DNA of 64,000 nt from CAWAPD01 sp963783865 (lineage in GTDB: Bacteria; Actinomycetota; Thermoleophilia; UBA2241). The notes beneath the pieces are model-generated. The model had not been told where the DNA came from and did not search any database. It saw only the letters and a list, made by a program, of their open reading frames with translations. Every line of letters starts with the position of its first letter. Position 1 is the first letter of the stretch. A program made the position numbers and the translations under genes. Shown piece by piece: positions 1 through 7,847 of this stretch. The stretch is from the NCBI GenBank assembly GCA_963783865.1, contig CAWAPD010000006.1, positions 1 through 64,000 on the forward strand, read 5' to 3'.

Positions 1-43
1 GAAAATCATGGTGTCGCCAGTTCAATTCTGGCCCTCGCCACCA
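1..43 (+). tRNA. tRNA-Phe(GAA), 3' part
   Basis: The window opens inside a tRNA. The first three bases, GAA, followed by AA and a short stem strand, fit the anticodon loop of tRNA-Phe. A five-base variable region GTGTC follows, then a T stem GCCAG/CTGGC enclosing TTCAATT, a seven-base acceptor strand at 33-39, discriminator A at 40 and an encoded CCA at 41-43. The AAAATC...GGTGTC layout is typical of bacterial tRNA-Phe. The 5' half lies outside the window, so the identity rests on the anticodon reading. Confidence 0.78.
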
Positions 44-80
44 GAATCTCTCCTGCACTTCGCGCTTTCTGACTCCCGAA

Positions 81-137
81 ATGTCGGCCGCCAGCGGCAG
101 ATCAGCCCCCCAGCGGCAGATCAGCCCTTGCCGACAT
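81..137. repeat. 17-bp tandem repeat inside an inverted repeat
   Basis: A 17-bp unit starting CAGCGGCAG occurs twice, at 92-108 and 111-127. The pair is enclosed by an 8-bp inverted repeat, ATGTCGGC at 81-88 and GCCGACAT at 130-137. It lies just downstream of the tRNA. Between the tRNA and the gene at 378 no full gene is seen. This could be a decayed end of a mobile element or an attachment scar at a tRNA, but no transposase or integrase is visible nearby. Confidence 0.5.
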
Positions 138-249
138 CCCGCCGACGCCCTGTGAAGCTATCGACCCCGTGCCGCGCCGCCGCCGCCGTGAGGACTACCG
201 CCGCTGGGAGCGCTCACATGCGATGGAGCTCGGCAGAGCGGCGTGAAAT

Positions 250-393
250 ATGGCTACGCAGGTCTCCATGGCCTGTGACGCCTCGGGCAACACCTCCTCG
301 CCAATCGACTCGCCGATTGTTCAGTTCGCGAAGAACCCCGTGGGCAGTCACACTACGAACGGCACTCACACGCTAAAGTGGACCAGCGAATGA
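250..393 (+). pseudogene. possible 47-codon fragment of a secreted Ig-like protein
   Basis: An ATG frame of 47 codons ends at 391-393, inside the start region of the next gene. It reads through a stretch containing ACDASGNTSSP and a Thr/Asn/Gly-rich tail, which resembles the edge of a bacterial Ig-like or fibronectin-type domain. It has no clear ribosome binding site and is too short to be a domain. It is best seen as a gene remnant downstream of the tRNA, or as chance. Confidence 0.22.
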
Positions 394-1052
394 ATCAGGT
401 CAGGATTCAGCAGACACGCGATCGACCGGATCGCCAAGAGCCGAGGCTGGTGCCCTACACCGCTACGGCGTTGGCCGTTGGGCCGTTTCTCAGGAGCGCG
501 TTCCGGCTCAAGGTCGTTGCGCCCGAGCGGATTCCTGCCGAGGGCCCACTGGTCGTCGTGGCCAACCACGAGAGCAATCTCGACGGCTTCGTTCTCATAT
601 CGGTCTTCACCGAAAGGCGTCTCACTTTCCTCTCCGCCGCCCATTTGTTCGAGAAGCGCGCCGTCGGACGGTATCTGCGCGGAATAGGCGCACTCCCGGT
701 AGAGGAGCAGTGCGCCAACGTCAGTAGCTTCAAAAGGGCGCTCGCGATTCTTGCCAAGGGCGGGACGGTGGCCGTCTTTCCCCAGGGAGGGATCGCCCGC
801 GACGAGATTCAGGGTGGAGCGGCGTACCTGGCGCTGAAGGCCAACGCCGCGCTTCTGCCGCTGCACCTCACGGGCACACGGAAAGCTCTCCCGCCAGACG
901 GGAAGTTGCCCTCTTTGGCTCGCATCACGGTGCGTGTCGGCGTGCCCGTTCCCGCCCTCGAGATAGCCAGGGGGAGCTCAAACACCAGTGCCGCGGTTGC
1001 CGAGGGCACAAGGCTGATCGCACGGATGCTCGCCGAGACGCGGCTGGCCTGA
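378..1052 (+). CDS. 1-acyl-sn-glycerol-3-phosphate acyltransferase (PlsC family)
   Basis: This 224-residue protein belongs to the PlsC/LPLAT acyltransferases, which transfer an acyl chain to lysophosphatidate or a related lysolipid at the membrane. The NHxxxxD catalytic motif is seen as NHESNLD (His64, Asp69). The later FPEG block appears as FPQG at 134-137, a conservative change. A GTG start at 378 and an ATG at 390 are both possible, and neither has a strong Shine-Dalgarno sequence. It stands alone, downstream of the tRNA scar. The exact acyl acceptor cannot be read from sequence. Confidence 0.85.
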   Translation: MDQRMNQVRIQQTRDRPDRQEPRLVPYTATALAVGPFLRSAFRLKVVAPERIPAEGPLVVVANHESNLDGFVLISVFTERRLTFLSAAHLFEKRAVGRYLRGIGALPVEEQCANVSSFKRALAILAKGGTVAVFPQGGIARDEIQGGAAYLALKANAALLPLHLTGTRKALPPDGKLPSLARITVRVGVPVPALEIARGSSNTSAAVAEGTRLIARMLAETRLA

Positions 1053-1185
1053 GCCGACCGGGCGCTCAAGCCGCAGTCACGCGACACTCGTCCGGTGAGA
1101 GCGGTAGACTGGCGTCGCAATGACCGCTGCCGACCATCGGGTCGCTGCGGAAGCCGATGAGTAGAACACAGGCATGGGGGCGCTC

Positions 1186-1533
1186 ATGGACGCCGAAACC
1201 ACCCTCGACGAACTCAAGAAGCTCGTCGCCCGGTTCCGCGACGAACGCGATTGGCGCCAGTTCCACAACCCGAAAGACTTGGCGATCTCGATCAGCATCG
1301 AGGCCAACGAACTCCTCGAACTGTTCCAGTGGAAGAGCGAAGCCGAAGTCGAGGCGCTGTTGCACGACCCCGAGAAGATGGGTCAGATCCACGCTGAGAT
1401 CGCCGACATCGCGATCTACGTCCTCAGTGCCGCCGATCGCCTCGGCTTCGACCTGACCCAGGCGGTGACCGACAAGGTGGCGACGAACGCCGCCAAGTAC
1501 CCGGTGGACAAGGCGCGGCCCGCGCCGGCCTGA
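1186..1533 (+). CDS. MazG-like nucleotide pyrophosphohydrolase
   Basis: A 115-residue all-alpha NTP pyrophosphohydrolase of the MazG/RS21-C6 group, which hydrolyses (d)NTPs to monophosphate and pyrophosphate and so cleans the nucleotide pool. The metal-binding pairs are visible: EANELLE in the first helix and EIADI in the second, preceded by the typical RDERDWxQFHNPK segment. The ATG at 1186 is preferred because GGGGG lies five bases upstream; an ATG at 1174 would add four residues. Its length matches the single-domain family. No partner gene is next to it. Confidence 0.87.
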   Translation: MDAETTLDELKKLVARFRDERDWRQFHNPKDLAISISIEANELLELFQWKSEAEVEALLHDPEKMGQIHAEIADIAIYVLSAADRLGFDLTQAVTDKVATNAAKYPVDKARPAPA

Positions 1534-1742
1534 CCTCGGCCCGCCTAAGTGCCCTCTAAGCCCCGGCGAACGGCCGGGCAGGTAACATAGGCCAGCACGC
1601 TCAGGCTCGCCGTGAACGTCAACCCGCCCGCTGCCAGGGCATGGCACCGACCGCATGGCCGTACCTCCGGCCCTCGATGCGCAGGCTTCTGAGCCGAACT
1701 GTGGCCTTCAGAATCATGATGGGAGTCGTCCAGTAGCAGTAC

Positions 1743-2957
1743 CTAGCGCCCGGCTGCGAGGGGCAGGCTCCACACGGTCTCGGGCGGAGCGGCCGCCGGC
1801 CGCGGCAATCTGGACGCAAGCACGGCCACCACGATCGGCAGCGTCGCGATCGCGTAGAGCACCGAGCTCGGCCCTGCCGCGTCGCCCAGCAGGCCCAGCG
1901 CGGCCACGATGAGGCCGCCGGCGCCGCTGCAGAGGCCGATCGTCAGGCCCGTGGCCAGCCCCATGCGGGCCGGCAGATACTCCTGCGCCAACACCAGCGC
2001 GACGCTCACGTTGGCGTTCATGGCGAGGCCGATGAAGACGACCACGGGGATCATGCCGAAGTAGCTCAGGCTGGGTAGCAGCGCGATCAGCGGCACGAGC
2101 AGGAGTTGCGGCGCGATCAGCACGAAGCGACGACCGAGACGTTGGGCGGCGATGCCGCCCAGCAGCGTGCCGGCTGCGGCGGCGCCGAGCAGCACGCTGG
2201 TCATCAGATTGCTTGCCCCCGGACTCGTTCCTCGCGCTTGGACCAGGAACAGCGGTATGAAGGTGAGCAGGCCCGTGGTCACGCCGCTGGCCACGCAGTA
2301 CAGCACAACCAGGCGCACGAACGGACCCCACTGGGAGCCCAGCAGCTCGGATCGACGGCGCAACCCATGGGCGACGGCCTGTCTCTCGCGGAAGCGCCGC
2401 AACGCCACCGCCACTACCACCGCGGCGGCGAACGGGACGATGGCGATGACTGCCGTCCCGTGCAGGCCCAGGGGCGTGAGCACGACCGCCACCACAAGCG
2501 GGCCCAGGGCGTAGCCGACGCCGCCGCCCAGCGAGAAGATGCTCATGTCGGCGGTCACACGCGCACTCGAAGCGTGGCGCGCCCAACGGGCGCCCTCGGG
2601 GTGATAGGTGGCCACCCCGGCGCTGCAGACGGCGACCGCGATCAGCGTGAGCGAGTAGCTCGTGACCAGGCCGACAGCGCCGATGCCCAGGCCGGTGAGG
2701 ATAAGCCCGCCAGACATCAGCCAGCGTGCTTCGCCGCGGTCGCCGTGGGCGCCGACGAGGGGTTGGAAGACGGCGCTGGCGACGCTGGCGGTGAGTGCGA
2801 ACACGCCGGCGGCTGCGTAGCTGTAGTGGCGCTCCACGACCAGGAAGGGCAGCAGCGCGAAGAGGGCGCCCGAACACAGGTCGGCGCAGCCGTGCCCCAG
2901 AGAGAACGCGAACAAGGTGGGGCGCGACGCAGCTTGAGGGTCTGGCAGGCTGTTCAT
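1743..2957 (-). CDS. MFS transporter, Fsr (fosmidomycin resistance)-like
   Basis: A 404-residue major facilitator with about twelve hydrophobic segments. Between segments 2 and 3 it has GAHGDRGEARW, and the segment AVCSAGVATYHPEGARWA closely recalls the Fsr-type exporters, in which a conserved HPEG/HP motif occurs. The second half repeats the pattern with AAQRLGRR. It probably exports a small drug-like or metabolic anion. The ATG at 2957 is used; a TTG 15 bases upstream is also open. It stands alone between a + strand gene and the GNAT gene. Substrate unknown. Confidence 0.8.
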   Translation of the reverse strand: MNSLPDPQAASRPTLFAFSLGHGCADLCSGALFALLPFLVVERHYSYAAAGVFALTASVASAVFQPLVGAHGDRGEARWLMSGGLILTGLGIGAVGLVTSYSLTLIAVAVCSAGVATYHPEGARWARHASSARVTADMSIFSLGGGVGYALGPLVVAVVLTPLGLHGTAVIAIVPFAAAVVVAVALRRFRERQAVAHGLRRRSELLGSQWGPFVRLVVLYCVASGVTTGLLTFIPLFLVQARGTSPGASNLMTSVLLGAAAAGTLLGGIAAQRLGRRFVLIAPQLLLVPLIALLPSLSYFGMIPVVVFIGLAMNANVSVALVLAQEYLPARMGLATGLTIGLCSGAGGLIVAALGLLGDAAGPSSVLYAIATLPIVVAVLASRLPRPAAAPPETVWSLPLAAGR

Positions 2958-3079
2958 GAGGCACTCGAGCAAGGGGAATGGGTCATGGCAGTGACCACAG
3001 GCTGCTCTCGTTCACGGTCCGCAGCATCAACGGGCAGTGTACCGTGTCGCGGTTGCCAGAGCGCCCCTCACCCTCGAAA

Positions 3080-3793
3080 CTACTTCCGCGGTCGCCACAT
3101 GCCCGTCACACAGGGACCGCCCCCGGGCGCCTGGAAGGTGACGGCGGGCACGAAGCCCAGAGCCTCGTAGCGATGATCGTTGGCCGGGTTGCTCGATTCG
3201 AGGTAGGCCGGCATCCGATCCCTGTCGATGCGCGCAAGGTTCTCTGCAAGGAGCGCCATGCCGAGGCCATGTCCCCTGTGTGCCTCGTGCGTTCCCAGGA
3301 GACTCAGGTAGTAGTGCGGCTCTTCTCGGGGGTGTGCGGCCTCGAAGCGACCTAGGAGTTCGGTCACGACGTCCGCTCTCTCGCCCACGAGCTCCGCCAC
3401 AACGCTCGGGATCCTCTCCTCGTCCTCAGAGGAGAACTCGGTCCCTGCCGCGGGGATCCACACCGAGACGGCCTCGAAGCCGCTGGTCTTGAACGTCCAG
3501 GGATAGCGAAGCGCGTTCTCGATGCAGAACCGCCACCAGCGCTTGCGCAGCACGGGATCCGGAAACGCCCACGACCAGGTCGGATCGTCGTGGAAGGCGC
3601 CGGCGATCGCGTCGACCGCATCTGGAAGGTCTCCGGCACCGCAGGGCGCCACCGACAGGACCGCGCTTGCAGGCGAGGAGGCCGCGTCAGACGAGGCGCC
3701 TGGTGCTGCGTGAACGTATCCGATGCGGCGAGACGAATCGCCGGTCATCGACCGACTCCCTGCGTGCTCAGAGCCCGACACTGGTTCCAGCAT
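3080..3793 (-). CDS. GNAT family N-acetyltransferase
   Basis: An acetyltransferase of the GNAT fold that uses acetyl-CoA on an unknown amine. The acetyl-CoA loop is seen as HRGHGLGMALL, followed by the typical closing element in which Tyr and Phe flank ALGF. The recognisable domain starts around residue 45, so the true start may be downstream of the ATG at 3793; an ATG at 3748 is one alternative. It is the last gene of a minus-strand run (DUF5996, UBP zinc finger, SDR, GNAT) with an 18-bp gap after the SDR. Substrate unknown. Confidence 0.8.
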   Translation of the reverse strand: MLEPVSGSEHAGSRSMTGDSSRRIGYVHAAPGASSDAASSPASAVLSVAPCGAGDLPDAVDAIAGAFHDDPTWSWAFPDPVLRKRWWRFCIENALRYPWTFKTSGFEAVSVWIPAAGTEFSSEDEERIPSVVAELVGERADVVTELLGRFEAAHPREEPHYYLSLLGTHEAHRGHGLGMALLAENLARIDRDRMPAYLESSNPANDHRYEALGFVPAVTFQAPGGGPCVTGMWRPRK

Positions 3794-3811
3794 CCTCTGC
3801 CGCCCCGCCGA

Positions 3812-4525
3812 CTAATGACCGGCGATCTGGCCGCCGTCGATGTGCAGGATCTCGCCGGTGATGAAGGGCGACGACTCCAGGAAGAGGACTCCGTCGACGA
3901 TGTCGCCGACCTGCCCGACATGCCCGAGTGGCTGGCGCCCGGCCTCCGAGTCGTAGGATCCCGGCGCGTGACCCGGCGTCTGGATGACGCCGGGCGAGAC
4001 GGCGTTGACGCGGATGCCACGGGTCGCGTACTCGATCGCCAGTGACTTGGTGGCGGAAGCGATGCCACCCTTGGTGAGCGACACCAGGACCGACGGCACG
4101 CCGGAGTCCGCGTAGTCGGCCAGGGTGGTCGTGATGTTGACCACGTGGCCGCCGCCTCGTTTCAGCATCTCGCGGATGACCCGCTGGGTCAGCCTGAAGA
4201 ACCCGGTGAGGTTGACGCTGACGATGGACGCGTAGTCGTCGTCGGTGTAGTCGGTGAACGGCTTGCGGATGAAGATGCCGGCGTCGTTGACGAGAGTGTC
4301 GATGCGTCCGAAACGGTCGAGAGCTTCGCCGACGATGCGGTCGCCGGTCGCCGGATCGGCGACGTCACCGGCGACAGCGAGCACGTCCCGATCCTCCGAA
4401 GGCTCGATCGAGAGTGAGTTGGCAACGACCCTCCAGCCCCGGCGGCGGTAGCCGGCGACGAGACCGGCGCCGATACCCCGCGCGCCTCCGGTGATGATCG
4501 CGACCCTGTCCTCGCTCTCGTTCAT
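3812..4525 (-). CDS. SDR family oxidoreductase lacking the catalytic tyrosine
   Basis: A 237-residue short-chain dehydrogenase/reductase fold. The cofactor motif TGGARGIG is at 12-19, the NNAG element reads NDAG at 80-83, and the C-terminal IDGG is present. In the usual YxxxK active site the Lys is kept (Lys152, in SLTKGG) but the Tyr position is Val148, and the catalytic Ser region is Thr-rich (NITTT). The enzyme may therefore use another mechanism, or act only by binding. The start has a strong GGGAGGAG. It is the third gene of the minus-strand operon. Substrate unknown. Confidence 0.82.
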   Translation of the reverse strand: MNESEDRVAIITGGARGIGAGLVAGYRRRGWRVVANSLSIEPSEDRDVLAVAGDVADPATGDRIVGEALDRFGRIDTLVNDAGIFIRKPFTDYTDDDYASIVSVNLTGFFRLTQRVIREMLKRGGGHVVNITTTLADYADSGVPSVLVSLTKGGIASATKSLAIEYATRGIRVNAVSPGVIQTPGHAPGSYDSEAGRQPLGHVGQVGDIVDGVLFLESSPFITGEILHIDGGQIAGH

Positions 4526-4552
4526 GACGCTCCTCCCGTTCGTTGCCCGCCG

Positions 4553-4819
4553 CTACTCCACGAACGTGTCGTCGGCGTAGCAGTAGCGCCACTCCTCGCC
4601 GGGCTCGAAGGAGCGGATGACGTGGTGTCCGGTCGCGTGCGCGTGAGCCGTGGCGTGCTTACCGATCGAGTTGTCGCAGCACCCGACGTGCCCGCATTCG
4701 AGGCATTTGCGCAGGTGGACCCAGCGCTGTCCGATCTTGAGGCACTCCTCGCATCCGTTGCCGCTCGCGTCGGGCTCGGGCGTGGGAACGCCGCGCATGT
4801 GCTCGCAGTCCGGCATCAT
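4553..4819 (-). CDS. UBP-type zinc finger protein
   Basis: An 88-residue protein consisting almost only of a UBP-type (ubiquitin-hydrolase-like) zinc finger. Cys and His pairs are arranged as CEECL, CLECGHVGCC and HATAHAHATGHH. Such stand-alone domains are common in Actinomycetota; their role is unclear, and bacterial members are not expected to bind ubiquitin. The start ATGATG lies behind GAAAGGAG and overlaps the stop of the DUF5996 gene, so the two are probably translationally coupled. Confidence 0.88.
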   Translation of the reverse strand: MMPDCEHMRGVPTPEPDASGNGCEECLKIGQRWVHLRKCLECGHVGCCDNSIGKHATAHAHATGHHVIRSFEPGEEWRYCYADDTFVE

Positions 4820-5754
4820 CTCTCCTTTCGCGCAGGTCGGTCGCGGCGCGAAGCCGGCGGCCGGACGTAGTCGCAGGCCGCCGCGTCCCAGCCGCCCAGC
4901 GTGGTCGCGGCGCCGTAGACGCCGGCCAGGAAGTCGAGGATCGCGCGCCGCGGGTCGGGGCAGGTCCGCACGTCCTCATAGGGCATGAGCCACTCACTCA
5001 TCTCGTCCATCCACCCCGCGTAGCTCGGCGCGATCGGCGCCGTCTCGCAGCCCGCCGGACGCGGCACGAGGTAGCCGTAGAACCCGGGAACCGGGGCGCC
5101 GTCGTCGCCGGCCCAGAGGCCGGCGTTGAGGTGTTCGGCGTCGAGGTCGTAGCGCATGATGAAGCCGCGGTCCGTCGGGGCCGGCGTGGCGCGTCCCGCG
5201 AACAGGAGCACCGTGAGGTCGAAGGTGCCCCACCAGAACTGCACCCCGCTGCGCCCGAAGAACGCGGACCGGAACTCCTCGAAGACGGCGTTCGTCGAGC
5301 AGAGGATGCGATGGAAGCGTTGTGCCTGCTCGGGCTCGAACGTGTGGTCGTGCGTGTTCTCCGAGAAGGGCGTCGTGTCGGCGACTTCTTGAGGCTTGTC
5401 CCAGAGGTCGAGCTCGAGACCCGATCCGGCAAGCGCCGCCTGGAAGTCGGCCCAGATGGCAGCGACGGGACGGTCCGGCCCGAGGGGGACGCTCGCGCGC
5501 GACCCGGTGCTGGTCGCCATCCAGAGCTCGCCGCGGAAGAGGTCGATGCCCATGGTGACCACGGTGGAACGGTGTGGCATGGCTCCGGTCGTGAAGCCGT
5601 GCGCGTCCAGGAAGAGGCGCACGTGCAGCCATTCGGGTTGGGGCGGAGCCAGGGCGAGCTTCGTCTTGCCGAGCATCTGGGCGACCAGGTGCAGCGTCTT
5701 CTTGGTGGGCGCCCACTCCTCATACGGGAGCGCCGGCCAGTTGGTGTGCTCCAT
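4816..5754 (-). CDS. DUF5996 family protein
   Basis: A 312-residue soluble protein that I place in the DUF5996 family from the start WPALPYEEW, the PTKKTLHLVAQMLGK block, the HVRLFLDAHGF segment and the FWWGTFDLTV region. No enzyme motif is recognised; the conserved Trp, His and Glu residues would suit a binding or catalytic role, but none is known to me. The ATG at 5754 is chosen over upstream in-frame sequence because AAGGAG lies seven bases before it. It is the first gene of a four-gene minus-strand operon and overlaps the next start by 4 bp. Confidence 0.8.
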   Translation of the reverse strand: MEHTNWPALPYEEWAPTKKTLHLVAQMLGKTKLALAPPQPEWLHVRLFLDAHGFTTGAMPHRSTVVTMGIDLFRGELWMATSTGSRASVPLGPDRPVAAIWADFQAALAGSGLELDLWDKPQEVADTTPFSENTHDHTFEPEQAQRFHRILCSTNAVFEEFRSAFFGRSGVQFWWGTFDLTVLLFAGRATPAPTDRGFIMRYDLDAEHLNAGLWAGDDGAPVPGFYGYLVPRPAGCETAPIAPSYAGWMDEMSEWLMPYEDVRTCPDPRRAILDFLAGVYGAATTLGGWDAAACDYVRPPASRRDRPARKER

Positions 5755-5984
5755 CAGGGTGCTCCTTGTCGGGCCACGCGGGCCCTCGGCACGGGGTCTC
5801 GACTGCTGCTCGACGCGACCGGGAAGGCCGAGACATCGTCCACGGCTGGTTTCCCGGCCGCGCAGAGGACCAACCGCATCGCCAGTCTTACGCGGAGCGT
5901 CGCCGCACACGGGCGGGCCTGGACTCAAAGACCTGCCGTCCGGCGCCAGATGTAAGGTGGCGGCGTCCACGAAGTGGGGAAGGC

Positions 5985-6842
5985 ATGGACGACGTTCCTG
6001 CTGCCATACGCTCCCACGGCCTCGGCGACTGGTGGAATACCGCCTTCCGCCCTGAAGACCGAGCCGCGATCGTGGCGGCCTGTCCCTGGCTCCAGAAACC
6101 CCTTAGGGGCGTCCACATGGCCGACCTCTGCGCGCACGTCCTCGTCGAGCTTCGCTACGACTACACCTGGCGGCGAGTCCGTCCACTCGTCGACAAGCTG
6201 CTCGAACTCGCACCGACACGACGGGCGCTGGCCGACCGGGACCTGGCCTACGCGCAGGTACTCGAGGCGGCGTGGCGGCGGCGGGACAACGACCCCGCCG
6301 CCCTCACCTACGTCGCCACCGCGAAAGAGAGGCGCTGCGAACTTGCGCCGAAGCTCAAGGCGGCGCCGACCGTCCCAGGCGTGTCCGCGACGCTCCCCGA
6401 GCGCATCTACGACGCCGACAGGGTCTGGGAGGCGATCTGCGACGATCTCGGCGCAGAGTACCTGCTCGAGACGGTCGACGGTCTCGAGTTCCGTCTGACG
6501 CCTCTGCAACAGGGCCTCGTCAAGCGTGCCTTCATCTCGCCGCTCGCGCAGGATGGCACGGCGCTTCGTCTCAGGATCGTGACCGACGAAACGGGCTTCG
6601 AACGGACGCAGGCCCGGCTGGAATGCCTGATCTCCCGACTCCCCGTGCCGCCCAAGGCCACATTCGGACGGCAACCAGGCGGGGCGATCTGCTTCGATCT
6701 GCTGACGCCTCTGGACCTCTTGCTGGAGACAGGAGCCGATGCGACTGAGCGGGAGGCGCGGCTGTACTACCAAGTGGTGCCCGTCTTCCGTCTTCTGAAC
6801 ATCGACTTCGAGCTGATCGACCGGGCGGCCGACGAAGAGTAG
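5985..6842 (+). CDS. hypothetical protein, no recognised family
   Basis: A 285-residue soluble protein that I do not recognise. The ATG at 5985 follows GGGGAAGG. The N-terminal half is helical and rich in Arg, Leu and Trp. The middle contains a DGLEFRLTPLQQ segment, and the end is a beta-rich stretch closing with FRLLNIDFELID. No signal peptide, membrane segment or cysteine motif is seen. The 230 bp upstream, shared with the divergent DUF5996 gene, hold no clear signal. Codon use matches its neighbours, so it is likely a resident gene. Confidence 0.72.
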   Translation: MDDVPAAIRSHGLGDWWNTAFRPEDRAAIVAACPWLQKPLRGVHMADLCAHVLVELRYDYTWRRVRPLVDKLLELAPTRRALADRDLAYAQVLEAAWRRRDNDPAALTYVATAKERRCELAPKLKAAPTVPGVSATLPERIYDADRVWEAICDDLGAEYLLETVDGLEFRLTPLQQGLVKRAFISPLAQDGTALRLRIVTDETGFERTQARLECLISRLPVPPKATFGRQPGGAICFDLLTPLDLLLETGADATEREARLYYQVVPVFRLLNIDFELIDRAADEE

Positions 6843-6946
6843 GTGCGGCCGGGCCTGTCCTCGATCTCGCCTGCACCTCGCGCCTTCTGACGCGCGTCTC
6901 ACGTGTTGTGCGGGCGCGAAACGGGCGTCATGCTAGAGTCCGCGCG

Positions 6947-7837
6947 ATGGACCTCCAGCACCTGCGGATCCTGCGCCTCTCGCGCCACCTCATCGGCTTC
7001 TACGACGGTCGCGTTCCCGGCGTGCGCTTCTCGGCAGGACCGAACTGGGTGGACGACGGCGCCCTCTCACTGGGCGTCTGCAGCTATGCGCTGGTCGACG
7101 GCGCCGAGGCGCTTGTCTACGACACCCACATCTCGGTCGAGCACGCCGGCGCCATCCGCCGCGAGCTCGAGCATCTGGGCGTGCGGCACATCACCGTCGT
7201 CCTCAGCCATTGGCACCTCGACCACATCGCCGGCAACGAGGTCTTCAGCGACTGCGAGATCGTCGCCGGCCGGCTGACTCACGACCGGCTCATGCGGGAG
7301 CGCGCCGCGATCGAAGCGGGGACCAGCGACGAGGGCCCGCCGGCCATCTCACCGCTCTTCTTGCCGACGACGCTCCTCGACGACGAGACCCAGCTGAGGG
7401 TCGGCACCCTGCGCGTCGCGGCGCTGCCGATCAACATCCACACTGCCGATGGTCTCGTCTTGGACCTGCCAGACGAGGGTCTGATGCTCGCCGGCGATAC
7501 GCTCGAGGACACCGTCACCTACGTCTCCGAGCCCGAAGCGCTGGAGGCGCATCTCGCCGAGCTCGGGCGCCTGCGCCGGCTCGGGGCCTTGCGTATCTAC
7601 CCCAACCACGGCGACCCCGGCGTTCTCGAGGCGTCTGGCTACGGCGAGGGGCTGATCAGCGCCACGCAGAGCTACACCCGGGACCTGCTGCGCGTGAAGA
7701 GCGAGCCTGCTCTTGCCGGCCTCGATCTGCGAGCCTTCGTCGCGGACTCTCTGGAAGCCGGCTGGATCACGTACTTCGAGCCCTATGAACGGGTGCACCG
7801 GAGCAACCTCGAGGCAGTGGCGCGCGTAGCCTCCTGA
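6947..7837 (+). CDS. MBL-fold metallo-hydrolase
   Basis: A 296-residue metallo-beta-lactamase-fold hydrolase. The metal site HxHxDH is seen as HWHLDH (His88, His90, Asp92, His93). A further His is in NIHTADG, an Asp is in LAGDTLED, and the last His is in YPNHGDPG. The sequence order is that of single-domain hydrolases acting on thioesters, lactones or related esters; the substrate is unknown. The ATG at 6947 is used rather than upstream codons, because the conserved fold begins right after it. It sits 104 bp after an unknown gene. Confidence 0.86.
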   Translation: MDLQHLRILRLSRHLIGFYDGRVPGVRFSAGPNWVDDGALSLGVCSYALVDGAEALVYDTHISVEHAGAIRRELEHLGVRHITVVLSHWHLDHIAGNEVFSDCEIVAGRLTHDRLMRERAAIEAGTSDEGPPAISPLFLPTTLLDDETQLRVGTLRVAALPINIHTADGLVLDLPDEGLMLAGDTLEDTVTYVSEPEALEAHLAELGRLRRLGALRIYPNHGDPGVLEASGYGEGLISATQSYTRDLLRVKSEPALAGLDLRAFVADSLEAGWITYFEPYERVHRSNLEAVARVAS

Positions 7838-7847
7838 GGATGACGAC

